Below are positions 1-9,847 of a stretch of 36,606 nt of DNA, piece by piece (positions within the stretch are counted from its first letter, which is position 1; every line of letters starts with the position of its first letter). Position numbers and translations under genes: made by a program. The notes under the pieces were generated by a model that made no database searches, was not told the origin of the DNA, and worked only from the letters and a program-made list of their open reading frames with translations. The DNA comes from Flammeovirgaceae bacterium (GTDB taxonomy: Bacteria > Bacteroidota > Bacteroidia > Cytophagales > Cyclobacteriaceae): positions 1 to 36,606 of the forward strand of contig QIMC01000337.1 of NCBI GenBank assembly GCA_003232185.1, in the 5' to 3' direction.

Positions 1-1283
1 GTTTTTTTTTACTCCAAAAGGAGCGGGATGAACTGGCTGAAATTACTACAGGATTACAACAAGAAAACGCCTTTTTAAAGCACGAACTGGCGCACCTCAA
101 GCGCATGTTGTTTGGCACCAGGAGCGAGCGTTTCGTGCCCTGCGACCCGGGCCAGACAACCCTTTGGGACAATGGCCCGCAGCTCGAAGAAGCACCTGAG
201 GTAGAGCAGGTTTCTTATGAGCGTACAAAGCCCGGAAAGAAAGGAAAAGCTGTCCGCAGCGGGCTTCCGGCACACCTGCACAGGGAGGTAGAAATAATAG
301 AGCCTGAAAACCTGGCATCGGGGGCAAAGAAAATAGGTGAACAGGTAACCGAAGTATTGGAGTACACCCCAGGCAAGCTGTTTATAACCCGGTATGAACG
401 CCCAAAATATGTGCAAGATGAGAAAATCATCATCGGTGAACTTCCATCGTTGCCCATACCACAGGGAAATGCTGCCCCAAGCCTGCTTGCCCACCTGCTG
501 ATCAGCAAGTTTGTAGATCACTTGCCCTTTTATCGTCAGGTACAGATGTTGAAAAGAGATGGCGTTAAAATAGCAGAATCGACCATATCAGGCTGGTTTT
601 CGGCCTCGTGCAAATTATTAACCCCTCTTTATGAAGCGCTAAAGCAGAAAGTGCAAGCGGCCGATTATCTAAATGCTGATGAAACTCCTCTTCCGGTAAA
701 AAGTGCTCAGAAGAAGGGGTCGCTGGATAAAGGATACCATTGGGTTTATTACTCAATGCACTCCCAACTGGTCTGTTTCGATTACCATCCAGGCCGAGGC
801 AGAGAAGGACCTATTGATTTTCTGCAAAACTTTAAAGGAGCCCTGCAAACCGATGGATATGCAGCATACGAAAAATTTGACGACAAGCCGGGTGTAACGC
901 TGTTGGCCTGTATGGCACATGCCAGGCGTTATTTTGATAAGGCCCTGGACAACGATAAAACCAGGGCATAAGAAGCCCTGGCCAAAATACAGGCCTTGTA
1001 TGCCATTGAAAGGCAGGCCAAAGAAGCAGGGTGCTCATTTGAACAACGCCAGAAGCTTCGCCAACAAGAAACGGGCCCATATTGGAAGAGTTTGAACAGT
1101 GGCTGAAAGCCAACTTACCCCAAGTGTTGCCAAAAAGTGCTATAGCGCAGGCCATTGCCTATACGCTGAAATTATGGCCACGGCTAAAACGCTATACTCA
1201 CAATGGAGCGTGGCAAATTGACAACAATCTGGTGGAAAACAGCATCCGTCCGGTAGTAGTGGTGGAAGAATTATCTATTTGCA
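1..1283 (+). pseudogene. tnpC: IS66-family transposase (TnpC/ORF3), 5' portion, truncated by the window start and degenerate
   Basis: Frame open from about nt 3 (KERDELAEITTGLQQENAFLKHELAHLKRMLFGTRSERF), with the IS66 signature region LNADETPLPV...GYHWVYYS and CMAHARRYFDKAL. In-frame TAA at 969-971 (KTRA*EALAKIQALYAIERQA). Frame change near 1065-1082 (QQETGP / ILEEFEQWLKANLP) and another near 1255-1265 (NNLVENSIRPVV / KNYLFA). Confidence 0.93.
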
Positions 1284-3071
1284 GTGTGCCAAGAACGTTG
1301 CTTGGATGGCAGCGGAGCTTTATTAAAGATGAGAGAACCGACCTCTCGAAATCGGCTTGCAGGAGCAGGCTTCAAACTACCGTATGCTGAAGGTCATGCT
1401 TTGACGTGATCAAGTATTTATGTAGGAGGTGACCGAAAGGAAACCACTGATGAAATGTCGAAAGGTAAAATATGATGTCAAAACTAAATTCTCGCGAATG
1501 GTTTAGGAAAAGCTCAAGGGAAACCTGTTTACTGCTTGGGCGGCATCCGGCACGCAGGTGGCACGACCTACATATGGGCTTTAATAAGGAACTTGGGAAC
1601 CTGTCGTTTCGATGTAAAAGAGAACGCTCAAGCATAAAAGTGCAAGAGCCAATATCTGATGCGAGGCACAGGGGCGGACCGATTGGTAGTAGTGTTGAAG
1701 GGACTGTAATGGTTGTGGAGCGAAGCGGTCGGGTTATCCAGTCTGATGTATTAAACAACTATGTAAGTAGGAGGAATTAATGCAAACGGCAAAGTCATAT
1801 ACAATTTCTAAACAATTAATCCAGGGAGCAGCAGGAATTGATGGGCAAACGATAAAAGGCTTTGAAGAAGATTTGAAAAACAATCTTTATAAGATCTGGA
1901 ATCGAATGTCCTCGGGGTGTTATATACCACCTGCTGTTAAACTGGTTGAGATTCCGAAGAGTGGAGGAGGGAAACGCCCTCTTGGTATACCAACGGTAGC
2001 CGATAGAGTGGCTCAAATGGTGGTAGTAATGATGCTGGAACCGAATATAGAACCAGTATTTCATGAAGACTCTTATGGTTATCGACCGGGTAAATCAGCA
2101 CATGATGCTGTAGATCAAGCTCGCAAAAGGTGCTGGCAATACGATTGGGTATGGATATCAAAGTTTTCTTTGATAGCATTGATCACACCATGCTTCAAAA
2201 AGCCATTGAACGTCACACAGACAGTAGATGGGTGAAGCTATACATCCAACGTTGGCTGCAAGTACCGTATCAAACATCCAGAGGAGAACGCATAACAAGA
2301 GACAAAGGAGTGCCACAAGGCTCAGTGATCGGGCCATTATTAGCAAACCTGTTTCTACACTATGCGTTCGATGAATGGATGCGCAGAAACTATCCTCAAA
2401 TACCTTTTGAAAGGTATGCGGACGATACTATCTGTCACTGCGAAACTCTTGAACAGGTCAGCATTAAACGATCGCTTTGCAGCTTGTAAGCTAGAGCTGC
2501 ATCCAAAGAAGACTAAAATTGTGTACTGTTACCGAAGCGGAAAGAAGGAAAAACATGATCAAATGCAATTTGATTTTCTGGGATTCACTTTTCGTCCTCG
2601 GTTGGCTAAAAGCCAAAAGACAGGCTATTTTGTAAGTTTTCTTCCGGCAATCAGCAACAAGGCAAAGAAACGGATCGGAGAAGTGATTAGAAGGTGGAAC
2701 CTACATCTGTGGACTGATAAAGACTTGGCATTCATTGCCAAGGCAATTAATCCAAAGTTGCAAGGTTGGCTAAATTACTACGGTAGGTTTTACAAAACAG
2801 CGATGTACCCAATATTAAAGAGGTTAAATCAACGCCTAGCGCATTGGTTTATCCAGAAGTTTAAAAAGTTGCGCTTTCACAAAAGGCGTGCATGGCATAG
2901 ATTAGGAACTTTTGCAAGTCAAAATCCCAATCTTTTTGCCCATTGGCGTTTTGGATTGCGTCCTCGGAAATCTTTTCAATAAGATTTCAATGAGTATGAC
3001 TGGATAATGGGAGCCGGATGACGAGAGATTGTCAAGTCCGGTTCTGAGAGGGTCTGGGGGTGAAATTCCCC
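1284..3071 (+). mobile_element. Group II intron inserted in the IS66 transposase gene (decayed)
   Basis: 5' GTGTG start at 1284 immediately after IS66 codons YLFA. Domain-V-like hairpin gagccggatgacgagagattgtcaagtccggttctg at about 3011-3046, then a DVI-like hairpin tgggggtgaaattcccc. IS66 reading resumes as GSHQAAQQAAMMYSFFGTCKINNIEPLQWL from 3072. The exact 3' boundary is uncertain by several nt. Confidence 0.85.
1780..2982 (+). pseudogene. ltrA: Group II intron-encoded protein (reverse transcriptase/maturase), frameshifted
   Basis: RT motifs in three different frames: GGGKRPLGIPTVADRVAQ...YGYRPGKSAHDAV (1780-~2150); MDIKVFFDSIDH...GVPQGSVIGPLLANL...RYADDT (~2145-2455); ACKLELHPKKTKIVYC...FDFLGFTFRPR plus maturase-like KLQGWLNYYGRFYKTAMYPILKRLN (~2460-2982). 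Confidence 0.92.
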
Positions 3072-3245
3072 GGATCACATCAAGCAGCGCAACAAGCCGC
3101 TATGATGTATTCCTTTTTTGGTACTTGTAAGATCAATAATATAGAACCATTGCAGTGGCTCACCGATACACTTAGAAAAATCCCAGACCACAAGGTCAAT
3201 CAACTACATGAACTGCTTCCGGTAAAAAAACAAGTCCAATCCTGA
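3072..3245 (+). pseudogene. tnpC: IS66-family transposase, 3' remainder downstream of the intron
   Basis: GSHQAAQQAAMMYSFFGTCKINNIEPLQWLTDTLRKIPDHKVNQLHELLPVKKQVQS*, the typical IS66 C-terminus. Confidence 0.9.
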
Positions 3246-3299
3246 TTTTCTTAAGCTCCCAAGACCGAAGGGATACATAATAAGTAACCGGGGATCCCA

Positions 3300-4418
3300 T
3301 TAGGAGAAGTAAGTCTTAATGATTTGTGTTGTGTACTCCACTAATTCAATGTTTAATTGATCCGACATGGGCAGGGAGACAATATGGTTAGCATATTTTT
3401 CCGTGTAGGGAAATGAACCCTCAAGGTAATTCAAGTTTTTATAAGCGTTTTGTAGGTGACATGGAATTGGATAGTGGATCGCCGTGTGTACGCCGTTATT
3501 TTTTAAATATTGCATAAAGCCATTCCTGTCTGGTACCCGAATTACAAAGAGATGATAAACATGAAATGCATCTTTCATTTCTGGTGGCAATACCAACTCA
3601 TCAATGTCCTTCAAATAAACTCTATACCAATCTGCAGCTTCTTTTCGTCTCTCAGTCCAAACAGGTAAATGTTTCAATTTTACCGATAAAATAGAAGCCT
3701 GCAGACTTTCCATTCTAAAATTATGTCCAACCAAGTCATGATAATACTTTTTAGCACTCCCATGATCCTTGATCATTTGCATTTTTTCGTAAAGATCTTT
3801 GTCATTGGTTACTACTGCACCAGCTTCACCATAAGCTCCCAGGTTTTTCCCAGGATAAAAGCTAAATGAACCCGCGATGCCAAAATTGCCTACAAACTGA
3901 TTCTTATATTTTGCGAGATGCGCTTGTGCACAGTCTTCTAAAAGGATTAACCCATGTTTAACAGCGATCTCCTTAATAGCATCTATGGGAGCAGGTTGTC
4001 CATATAAATGTACCGCCAGAATAGCTTTTGTTTTGGAGGTAATCGCAGCTTCAATTTTCTGGGGATCCAGATTATAATATAACTCATCACAATCCACAAA
4101 AACAGGCGTAGCTCCTGCTACACTTACAGCTTCGGCACTGGCAAAAAAAGTATTTGCCGGAACAATAACTTCATCATGAACTCCGATATCCAGAGACATC
4201 ATCATCAGATGTAGAGCACTGGTTCCATTGTTTACTGCCACACAATACTTAACCTGATGGACCAGGGCAAATTCCTCTTCAAATTTTTTCACAAATGGTC
4301 CACCGGCAAATAATGCGCTTTCAAAAACCTGCTGGATTGCTTCATCAATTTCATCTTTGATAGAAAAATATTGAGCCTTTAGGTCAAGAAACCCTACATT
4401 CATTTTACTAGTTATCAT
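3300..4418 (-). CDS. DegT/DnrJ/EryC1/StrS family sugar aminotransferase (WbpE/WlbC-like)
   Basis: 372 aa; MNVGFLDLKAQYFSIKDEIDEAI..., NNGTSALHL, DEVIVPANTFFASAEAV, LLEDCAQAH, SFYPGKNLGAYGEAGAVV (PLP-lysine region). Confidence 0.93.
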   Translation of the reverse strand: MITSKMNVGFLDLKAQYFSIKDEIDEAIQQVFESALFAGGPFVKKFEEEFALVHQVKYCVAVNNGTSALHLMMMSLDIGVHDEVIVPANTFFASAEAVSVAGATPVFVDCDELYYNLDPQKIEAAITSKTKAILAVHLYGQPAPIDAIKEIAVKHGLILLEDCAQAHLAKYKNQFVGNFGIAGSFSFYPGKNLGAYGEAGAVVTNDKDLYEKMQMIKDHGSAKKYYHDLVGHNFRMESLQASILSVKLKHLPVWTERRKEAADWYRVYLKDIDELVLPPEMKDAFHVYHLFVIRVPDRNGFMQYLKNNGVHTAIHYPIPCHLQNAYKNLNYLEGSFPYTEKYANHIVSLPMSDQLNIELVEYTTQIIKTYFS

Positions 4419-4421
4419 GGT

Positions 4422-4889
4422 TTATGATTTTATTATCTTGGCTGGAACCCCTGCTACAACCGTATTATTTGGAACATCGTTGATGACGACTGCCCCAGCT
4501 CCAATAATGGCATTTTGACCAATGGTAATGCCACACATAATGGTAGCACTGGAGCCAATAGAAGCTCCTTCTTCAATCACTGTATCTTCACAAACCCAAT
4601 CGTCTTTGGTTTGTAATGACCCATCAGGATTTGTGGCCCTAGGCTTCCGATCGTTGATAAACGTAACATTGTGGCCAATAAACACCCGGTTCTCTATTTT
4701 TACTCCTTCGCAAATAAAGGTATGCGAAGATATTTTACAGTCGGATCCAATTTTAACACCTTTCTGGATTTCAACAAACGTTCCGATTTTAGTTCTGTCC
4801 CCAATCTGACAGCCGTACAAATTCACAAAGGAGTAAATTCGTACGTCCTGACCAAGCTTCACATCATCCGATATAACACAGTACTTCAT
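4422..4889 (-). CDS. Left-handed beta-helix (hexapeptide repeat) sugar N-acetyltransferase (WbpD/WlbB-like)
   Basis: 155 aa with hexapeptide periodicity ([39 protein letters not shown]...[15 protein letters not shown]...[28 protein letters not shown]). Confidence 0.9.
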   Translation of the reverse strand: MKYCVISDDVKLGQDVRIYSFVNLYGCQIGDRTKIGTFVEIQKGVKIGSDCKISSHTFICEGVKIENRVFIGHNVTFINDRKPRATNPDGSLQTKDDWVCEDTVIEEGASIGSSATIMCGITIGQNAIIGAGAVVINDVPNNTVVAGVPAKIIKS

Positions 4890-4904
4890 TACTTTTACAA
4901 GTTT

Positions 4905-5915
4905 TTAATCTATTCTGATTTCCTTACCGCCACTTTTTAATGAGAGGTCTGAGGCCTCGAGAATTTTAACCACTTGCAATCCTTCATACCCACCATTTAT
5001 GGGTCGTTTGTTGTTTTTTAAACAGTCAACTAAATGGGCTGTTTCTAATTTCAAAGCTTCCACTTGCTTTACTACCGGAATAAGGATGTCCCCATGGTGA
5101 TACCTAACTTGTAGTTTATAAAATTCTGTTTTCTCTTTAATCTCTTCTACTTTCTTATTATAAATTTTTACTTTCTCATTGGCTTCCAGATCATCCCACA
5201 CTAACATTTTTTTGTCACCGGCAACTAATGTTTTTCTGACCTTTACCGGCGATAACCAATTACAATGAAAATGTCCAATGAAATTATCACTTCCATTAAC
5301 CGTTAAATAAGCTACATCAACCATCCCTTTTCCCATATGGTCAGCCCCAACTGTATTTACCGAGTGGGGCTTGAATTGTGGATTAATATAAAACATGATG
5401 GAAAGGTCGTGTGGTGCAAGGTCCCAGATCACATTGGCATCGTACTGGAATAGTCCCAAATTTACTCGAACCGAATCATAATAGTATAATTTCCCCAATT
5501 CTTTGTTTACCAGTTCTTTCATTTTATTTACCGCTCCTGTAAACAGGAAGGTGTGATCTACCATGATTAGTAATTTCTTTCTTTCGGCGATTTCTATAAG
5601 TTCCGAAGCCTGTGCCGAAGTAGCGGTAAACGGTTTTTCTACAAAAACATGTTTGCCTTGCTCCAAGGCCTTCTTAGCAAGTCTGTAGTGGGTGGAAGTT
5701 GAGGTAATTATAGCAACGAGATCAATTTCCGTATCTTTAAGGATACTGTTTTCATCGGTTGAGACGTCAATTTCCGGGTGTGCAGATTTTAAGGCCTGTA
5801 AACGATTGGTAGAAATATCCGATACTCTGACAATCTCGATTTCCGGATTGTCTTTAAAATTTCTAACCACGTTAGGACCCCAATAGCCATAACCAATTAC
5901 TCCTACTTTAATCAT
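4905..5915 (-). CDS. Gfo/Idh/MocA family NAD(P)-dependent oxidoreductase (WbpB/WlbA-like)
   Basis: 336 aa; N-terminal Rossmann motif KVGVIGYGYWGPNVVRNF; EKPFTATSAQASELIEIAE; VDHTFLFTGAVNKMKELV; WDLAPHDLSIM. Confidence 0.92.
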   Translation of the reverse strand: MIKVGVIGYGYWGPNVVRNFKDNPEIEIVRVSDISTNRLQALKSAHPEIDVSTDENSILKDTEIDLVAIITSTSTHYRLAKKALEQGKHVFVEKPFTATSAQASELIEIAERKKLLIMVDHTFLFTGAVNKMKELVNKELGKLYYYDSVRVNLGLFQYDANVIWDLAPHDLSIMFYINPQFKPHSVNTVGADHMGKGMVDVAYLTVNGSDNFIGHFHCNWLSPVKVRKTLVAGDKKMLVWDDLEANEKVKIYNKKVEEIKEKTEFYKLQVRYHHGDILIPVVKQVEALKLETAHLVDCLKNNKRPINGGYEGLQVVKILEASDLSLKSGGKEIRID

Positions 5916-5947
5916 GCTGTGTTTGTCAAAGAACTATTAAATTACGG

Positions 5948-7375
5948 TTAAGCTCCACCTCTCCCAAAAATTATCACTGGGATTGTACTGAAGAGTATTT
6001 TAAGATCCATCCATACCGAACAATGCTCTTTGTAGTACAAGTCTAAGACTATTTGTTGATTAAATAATACCTCGTCTCTTCCATTTATTTGCCAGACACC
6101 AGTCATCCCTGGCTTGATGGCACATCGTTGTTTTTGCCATTCTTTCATTACTTCGAACTCATAGGGAAGACAAGGTCTTGGACCAACCAGGCTCATTTCT
6201 CCAATAAGAACATTGATCAACTGGGGGAATTCATCAATTGACGTTTTTCTCATAAACTTACCTAATGGAGTAATTCTGGGATCATGTACAAGTTTTTCGG
6301 TACTATCATTCTCTAAGATCATTTTCCTTACTTTCTCCTGATGTAATTGGGTGCTAACATTAACGAACATAGATCTGAATTTATACATCAAAAACTCCTC
6401 TCCGTCTTTACCAACACCATTGGCTTTATAAAAAACGGGGCCTTGGGACGTTAATTTGACTAATATAGCAATTATAAGCCAAATGGGTAATAACCCAATA
6501 ATAACCACTAAAGACACCATTACATCGAGACTTCGCTTTAGGAAAGGATAAACTAATTTGTATCCGTGTTGTGGCGGTACGTATCTAAAAGCTGAAACTT
6601 TTCCAATCTCTTCGATATTAATTTTTTGGTGGGCAATATTGTATAGTTCAGATACTATATGAACCGTGCTATTGGATTCCTTGCATTTATCAATAATTTC
6701 ATGAAGTCGGTTGTCACATTGGGTATCAGAGGCTACCAGGATGTCATGTACATTAAATCGATCTACCAGTTGAGGGAGGTCCGAAATACTGCCAAGGACA
6801 GGTATTCTGTTTACTTCTTGTCCCAAAGGTTGCTCCTTATCATCCACCAACCCAATAATATTGAAATAGCTGCTTCTATTTTCAATTAGTTCATCCGCAT
6901 GCTCAATACTGAGTTTACCACATCCCACTATCAACAGATTTCTATTTATGATTTTTGTATTTACCAGCCTGTAGAAAATGTTAGGAATAATCAATACCCG
7001 GGTTATTCCAAATATGATGGATAAGTTGATGTAAATCAAGCCCAATAAAACCCGGGCGGATGTCATTTCTTCGATTTTAAAAATGAACGAGAAAAAAACC
7101 AACGCTACTAAACTGAGGAACAAAGCTTTTTGCAGGGCTATTGCGTGACGCAATTTATTCAGTATCACCTGATATTTATAAACTTCTGTTTCCGCCATAG
7201 CCAGAATAAGTGTGCCTATGATAAGTAAATAACCTAACATCAGGTCACTTGTAATATAGCCAAGCTCAAAGTATGAGCTATAGTTGCTATACATTACATT
7301 CGACAAATATATGGTAAAGACAATCACCAAGATGTCATGAATTACAAGCAGTAATTTGTGAGTACGAAATCTCAT
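5948..7375 (-). CDS. Undecaprenyl-phosphate glycosylphosphotransferase (exopolysaccharide initiating sugar transferase)
   Basis: 475 aa; N-terminal TM segments, nucleotide-binding-like central domain, C-terminal bacterial sugar transferase motifs KRSLDVMVSLVVIIGLLPIW, MYKFRSM, TSIDEFPQLINVLIGEMSLVGPRPCLPYE, KPGMTGVWQINGRDE. Confidence 0.95.
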   Translation of the reverse strand: MRFRTHKLLLVIHDILVIVFTIYLSNVMYSNYSSYFELGYITSDLMLGYLLIIGTLILAMAETEVYKYQVILNKLRHAIALQKALFLSLVALVFFSFIFKIEEMTSARVLLGLIYINLSIIFGITRVLIIPNIFYRLVNTKIINRNLLIVGCGKLSIEHADELIENRSSYFNIIGLVDDKEQPLGQEVNRIPVLGSISDLPQLVDRFNVHDILVASDTQCDNRLHEIIDKCKESNSTVHIVSELYNIAHQKINIEEIGKVSAFRYVPPQHGYKLVYPFLKRSLDVMVSLVVIIGLLPIWLIIAILVKLTSQGPVFYKANGVGKDGEEFLMYKFRSMFVNVSTQLHQEKVRKMILENDSTEKLVHDPRITPLGKFMRKTSIDEFPQLINVLIGEMSLVGPRPCLPYEFEVMKEWQKQRCAIKPGMTGVWQINGRDEVLFNQQIVLDLYYKEHCSVWMDLKILFSTIPVIIFGRGGA

Positions 7376-7429
7376 GAATAGCTGTGATTTAGTAGGTTTG
7401 AATTAATTAATAAGAAATAACAGATGATT

Positions 7430-7449
7430 TATAACTTTTAAAAGTTATA
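7430..7449. repeat. Perfect 20-bp palindrome TATAACTTTTAAAAGTTATA in the predicted 5' leader of the 7375->3300 operon
   Basis: Direct reading: tataacttttaaaagttata equals its own reverse complement. Confidence 0.95.
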
Positions 7450-7473
7450 TTTAATATTAGTTAAGTACAATGT

Positions 7474-7505
7474 CAAAGTTATGAAATATATTTGATAAGT
7501 ACAAA
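7474..7505 (-). promoter_or_regulatory. Predicted Bacteroidota-type promoter for the 7375->3300 operon
   Basis: Minus strand -7 element TAACTTTG (TAnnTTTG; plus strand caaagtta 7474-7481) and a TTTG -33-like element (plus strand caaa 7502-7505), with 20 nt between. Confidence 0.5.
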
Positions 7506-7709
7506 ATATTTTTTTTATATAATTTATCGAAGACATAATTGACTTTTTGTAAGCGTGGGGAAATATTGATGTAATAAATCTAATATTAGCTTACGGCGGC
7601 TCGCCTTCTTAAAATCCAAAAATTAAGTTATATGAACCTACTTTGGGTATAGGGATGGACAATTCGTGGATTTATTAACCAATTTTCTAGCAATTCTGAG
7701 GTGATCAAA

Positions 7710-8864
7710 TTAGCGTGTCAGATTTTTAAGAATTTCCTGGTATTCGGATTTGTATCTGGACCAACTATTTTCTTTATAAAACTGATGTCCATTTTGTGCT
7801 AACTGTTTCATATAATCCCTGTGATTTACTAAGAAGATAATTTTTTCAGCAAAGTCTTGTGGATCGCCTGCTTCGAAAAATAGTGCACAATCCGAGAAGT
7901 ACTCTTTGAGAATTTTTACATCGGATGCAATGACCGCTAAACCTTTGGTAAAGTACTCGTTGATCTTTACTGGCATCTGATAATTGGTAGAGTAATTGCT
8001 TGGCCAGGGAATGACACCTATGTGCGCTTTTTCATATTCTCTTGAGAGAGTTGGGTGGTCTACCAATCCTACAAATTCCACTTGATTTTGCAAGTTTTTC
8101 TTAGAGATCAACTCTAAAAGTTCTTCTTTGTACTCTCCATCACCATATAATTTGAGCATAATATTCTGCTGCTTACTTTTTACAATACTCATTGCTTCAA
8201 TAAGGATGTCAAAGCCTAATCTTTGTGCAATGGTTGAAGGGAAAATTAGGGTAATTTTTTCCTGATAAAAGTCATGCTTGGAATAAGGAGTGAAAATGTT
8301 TTCATCTGATGCATTTAGTATAATAGGTATATTTTCTTTATTGATTTTGTTCTCCTTGAACCGTTTATTATGTAGTCTATTGGTGGAAATGATTACGTTT
8401 GAGAACCATGCCGATAGACGTTCTTCAATAAATAGCAACTTAATTAAAATATGATCCATAGATAAGTTGAATTTTTCGGCATAGACTTCCGGCACTAAAT
8501 CATGAATATCCAATATAATTTTTGCTCCCATCACTTTTGGTAATAAGCAGCTAAATACCAAAAAATTGGGCATGTTATTTACGTGAATTACTGCATATTT
8601 ATTATTGATATGATTCTTAGATATTTGTATGGTCACAAACATAAAGAATCGAAGGTAATTACAAATAAAAGCAATTTTATTACTCCCTTTATATTGAAAA
8701 AAATTACTATTTATTACATTTATACCTTCCGGAGGCTTCGGAGATGGCTCTTTTAAGGTGTAAAAATCCACGGCAAAACCAGCTTCCGCAGCTGCCAATG
8801 CTTGCCTAATAACCCTTGAATCGTAGCGCAATCGAGTGTAACCTATCATGGCGATTCTTTTCAT
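7710..8864 (-). CDS. Glycosyltransferase family 4 protein
   Basis: 384 aa; MIGYTRLRYDSRVIRQALAAAEAGFAVDFYTL...; C-terminal KITLIFPSTIAQRLGFDILIEAM...EFVGLVDHPTLSREYEKAHIGVIPWPSN...KINEYFTKGLAVIASDV. Confidence 0.88.
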   Translation of the reverse strand: MKRIAMIGYTRLRYDSRVIRQALAAAEAGFAVDFYTLKEPSPKPPEGINVINSNFFQYKGSNKIAFICNYLRFFMFVTIQISKNHINNKYAVIHVNNMPNFLVFSCLLPKVMGAKIILDIHDLVPEVYAEKFNLSMDHILIKLLFIEERLSAWFSNVIISTNRLHNKRFKENKINKENIPIILNASDENIFTPYSKHDFYQEKITLIFPSTIAQRLGFDILIEAMSIVKSKQQNIMLKLYGDGEYKEELLELISKKNLQNQVEFVGLVDHPTLSREYEKAHIGVIPWPSNYSTNYQMPVKINEYFTKGLAVIASDVKILKEYFSDCALFFEAGDPQDFAEKIIFLVNHRDYMKQLAQNGHQFYKENSWSRYKSEYQEILKNLTR

Positions 8865-8893
8865 AAGCTAAAATTACATTTAATAGCCCCTAA

Positions 8894-9847
8894 TTAAAGT
8901 AAACTACCATACAATTCAATGATTTTTATGGCGATGCGATTTAATTCCAGATGGTGTATGTCAGTTCTTCCGGTAGTCGTATCGTTAAATACAATGGCGT
9001 TTTTAATCTTGGCAGCCACATCATAAACATTAAAGGAGGTTAAATAGCATCCTTCCGTTTTATTTATTACCTCCTTTATATCTCCTACATCTGTAGCAAC
9101 GATAGGACAATTAGAAGCCATAGCTTCTTTGATAACATTCGGGGAACCTTCTAAAAAAGAGGTAACCACCAAAACATCTGCAGCATTCAAATAATCAGCA
9201 GTTTGTTTAGCTGGTACAGGGAAGGGGCTCACCAATGTCCATTGGTCATTATTTATTAGATCAAATGCGTCTTTACATAGCTTAAAATTCTTCCTGGGGT
9301 TGGTCTTGCTTCCCAAAAACAGAATCACCTTTTTTTCTGTAAGTATATTGAGACTTACTCTCGCTTTGTGCTTGTTCCGGGGCTTATATTTTTTGAAATC
9401 TACACCATTTGGAATTATAGCAGCTTTATTCTTTATAAAAATATAATCTTCTAGATTTCTTGACTTAACAATAATTTTTTTAACGAATGGTTGCAGACTT
9501 TTGGCGATGAAAATCTCTAAATAGCCTTTTAATTTTTTCCTGCCGTGGATATCAACTAAACCATAAACATCGCTCCCCATGTACGATACCACCACCGGTA
9601 ATTTAGTACCTGTTAGCAAGGCAACCCAGCCACAAAAAGAGTAATGAGCATGTATGAGATCAAAATTATTATCCTCAATATGCTTACGAAGTAGGGGTAT
9701 ATTTTTAAGATAACCCTTTAACCCTTTTCCATAGATTAAAAAGTGATCCACATCTATACCATTATCAATTAGAGATTTCTCCTGACTTTCTATAAATGGG
9801 ATTTTTGGAAAGTCAGTATTGCCACTACTTATAAATAAAACCCTCAT
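8894..9847 (-). CDS. Glycosyltransferase family 4 protein
   Basis: 317 aa; FDLIHAHYSFCGWVALLTGTKLPVVVSYMGSDVYG; IPNGVDFKKYKP; AADVLVVTSFLEGSPNVIKEAMASNCPIVATDVGDIKEVI. Confidence 0.92.
   Translation of the reverse strand: MRVLFISSGNTDFPKIPFIESQEKSLIDNGIDVDHFLIYGKGLKGYLKNIPLLRKHIEDNNFDLIHAHYSFCGWVALLTGTKLPVVVSYMGSDVYGLVDIHGRKKLKGYLEIFIAKSLQPFVKKIIVKSRNLEDYIFIKNKAAIIPNGVDFKKYKPRNKHKARVSLNILTEKKVILFLGSKTNPRKNFKLCKDAFDLINNDQWTLVSPFPVPAKQTADYLNAADVLVVTSFLEGSPNVIKEAMASNCPIVATDVGDIKEVINKTEGCYLTSFNVYDVAAKIKNAIVFNDTTTGRTDIHHLELNRIAIKIIELYGSLL

Noticed and set aside
75-521. Minus-strand ORFs 75-521, 97-327 and 215-508 antisense to the IS66 gene, and similar antisense ORFs throughout
   Set aside because: They overlap strongly supported coding sequence, have low-complexity or implausible compositions, and show no recognisable motifs; treated as frame shadows.
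1472-1780. Plus-strand ORF 1472-1780 (102 aa) and minus ORF 1372-1758
   Set aside because: They lie in the structured RNA region (domains I-IV) of the group II intron upstream of the RT start; no protein motifs.
3246-3299. Right terminal inverted repeat and target-site duplication of the IS66 element
   Set aside because: The left end is outside the window, so no inverted-repeat partner can be compared; no end was called.
7452-7589. Repeated TAATATTAG at 7452-7460 and 7581-7589 flanking the predicted promoter
   Set aside because: Too short and AT-rich to distinguish from chance; the nearby 20-bp perfect palindrome is the stronger signal.
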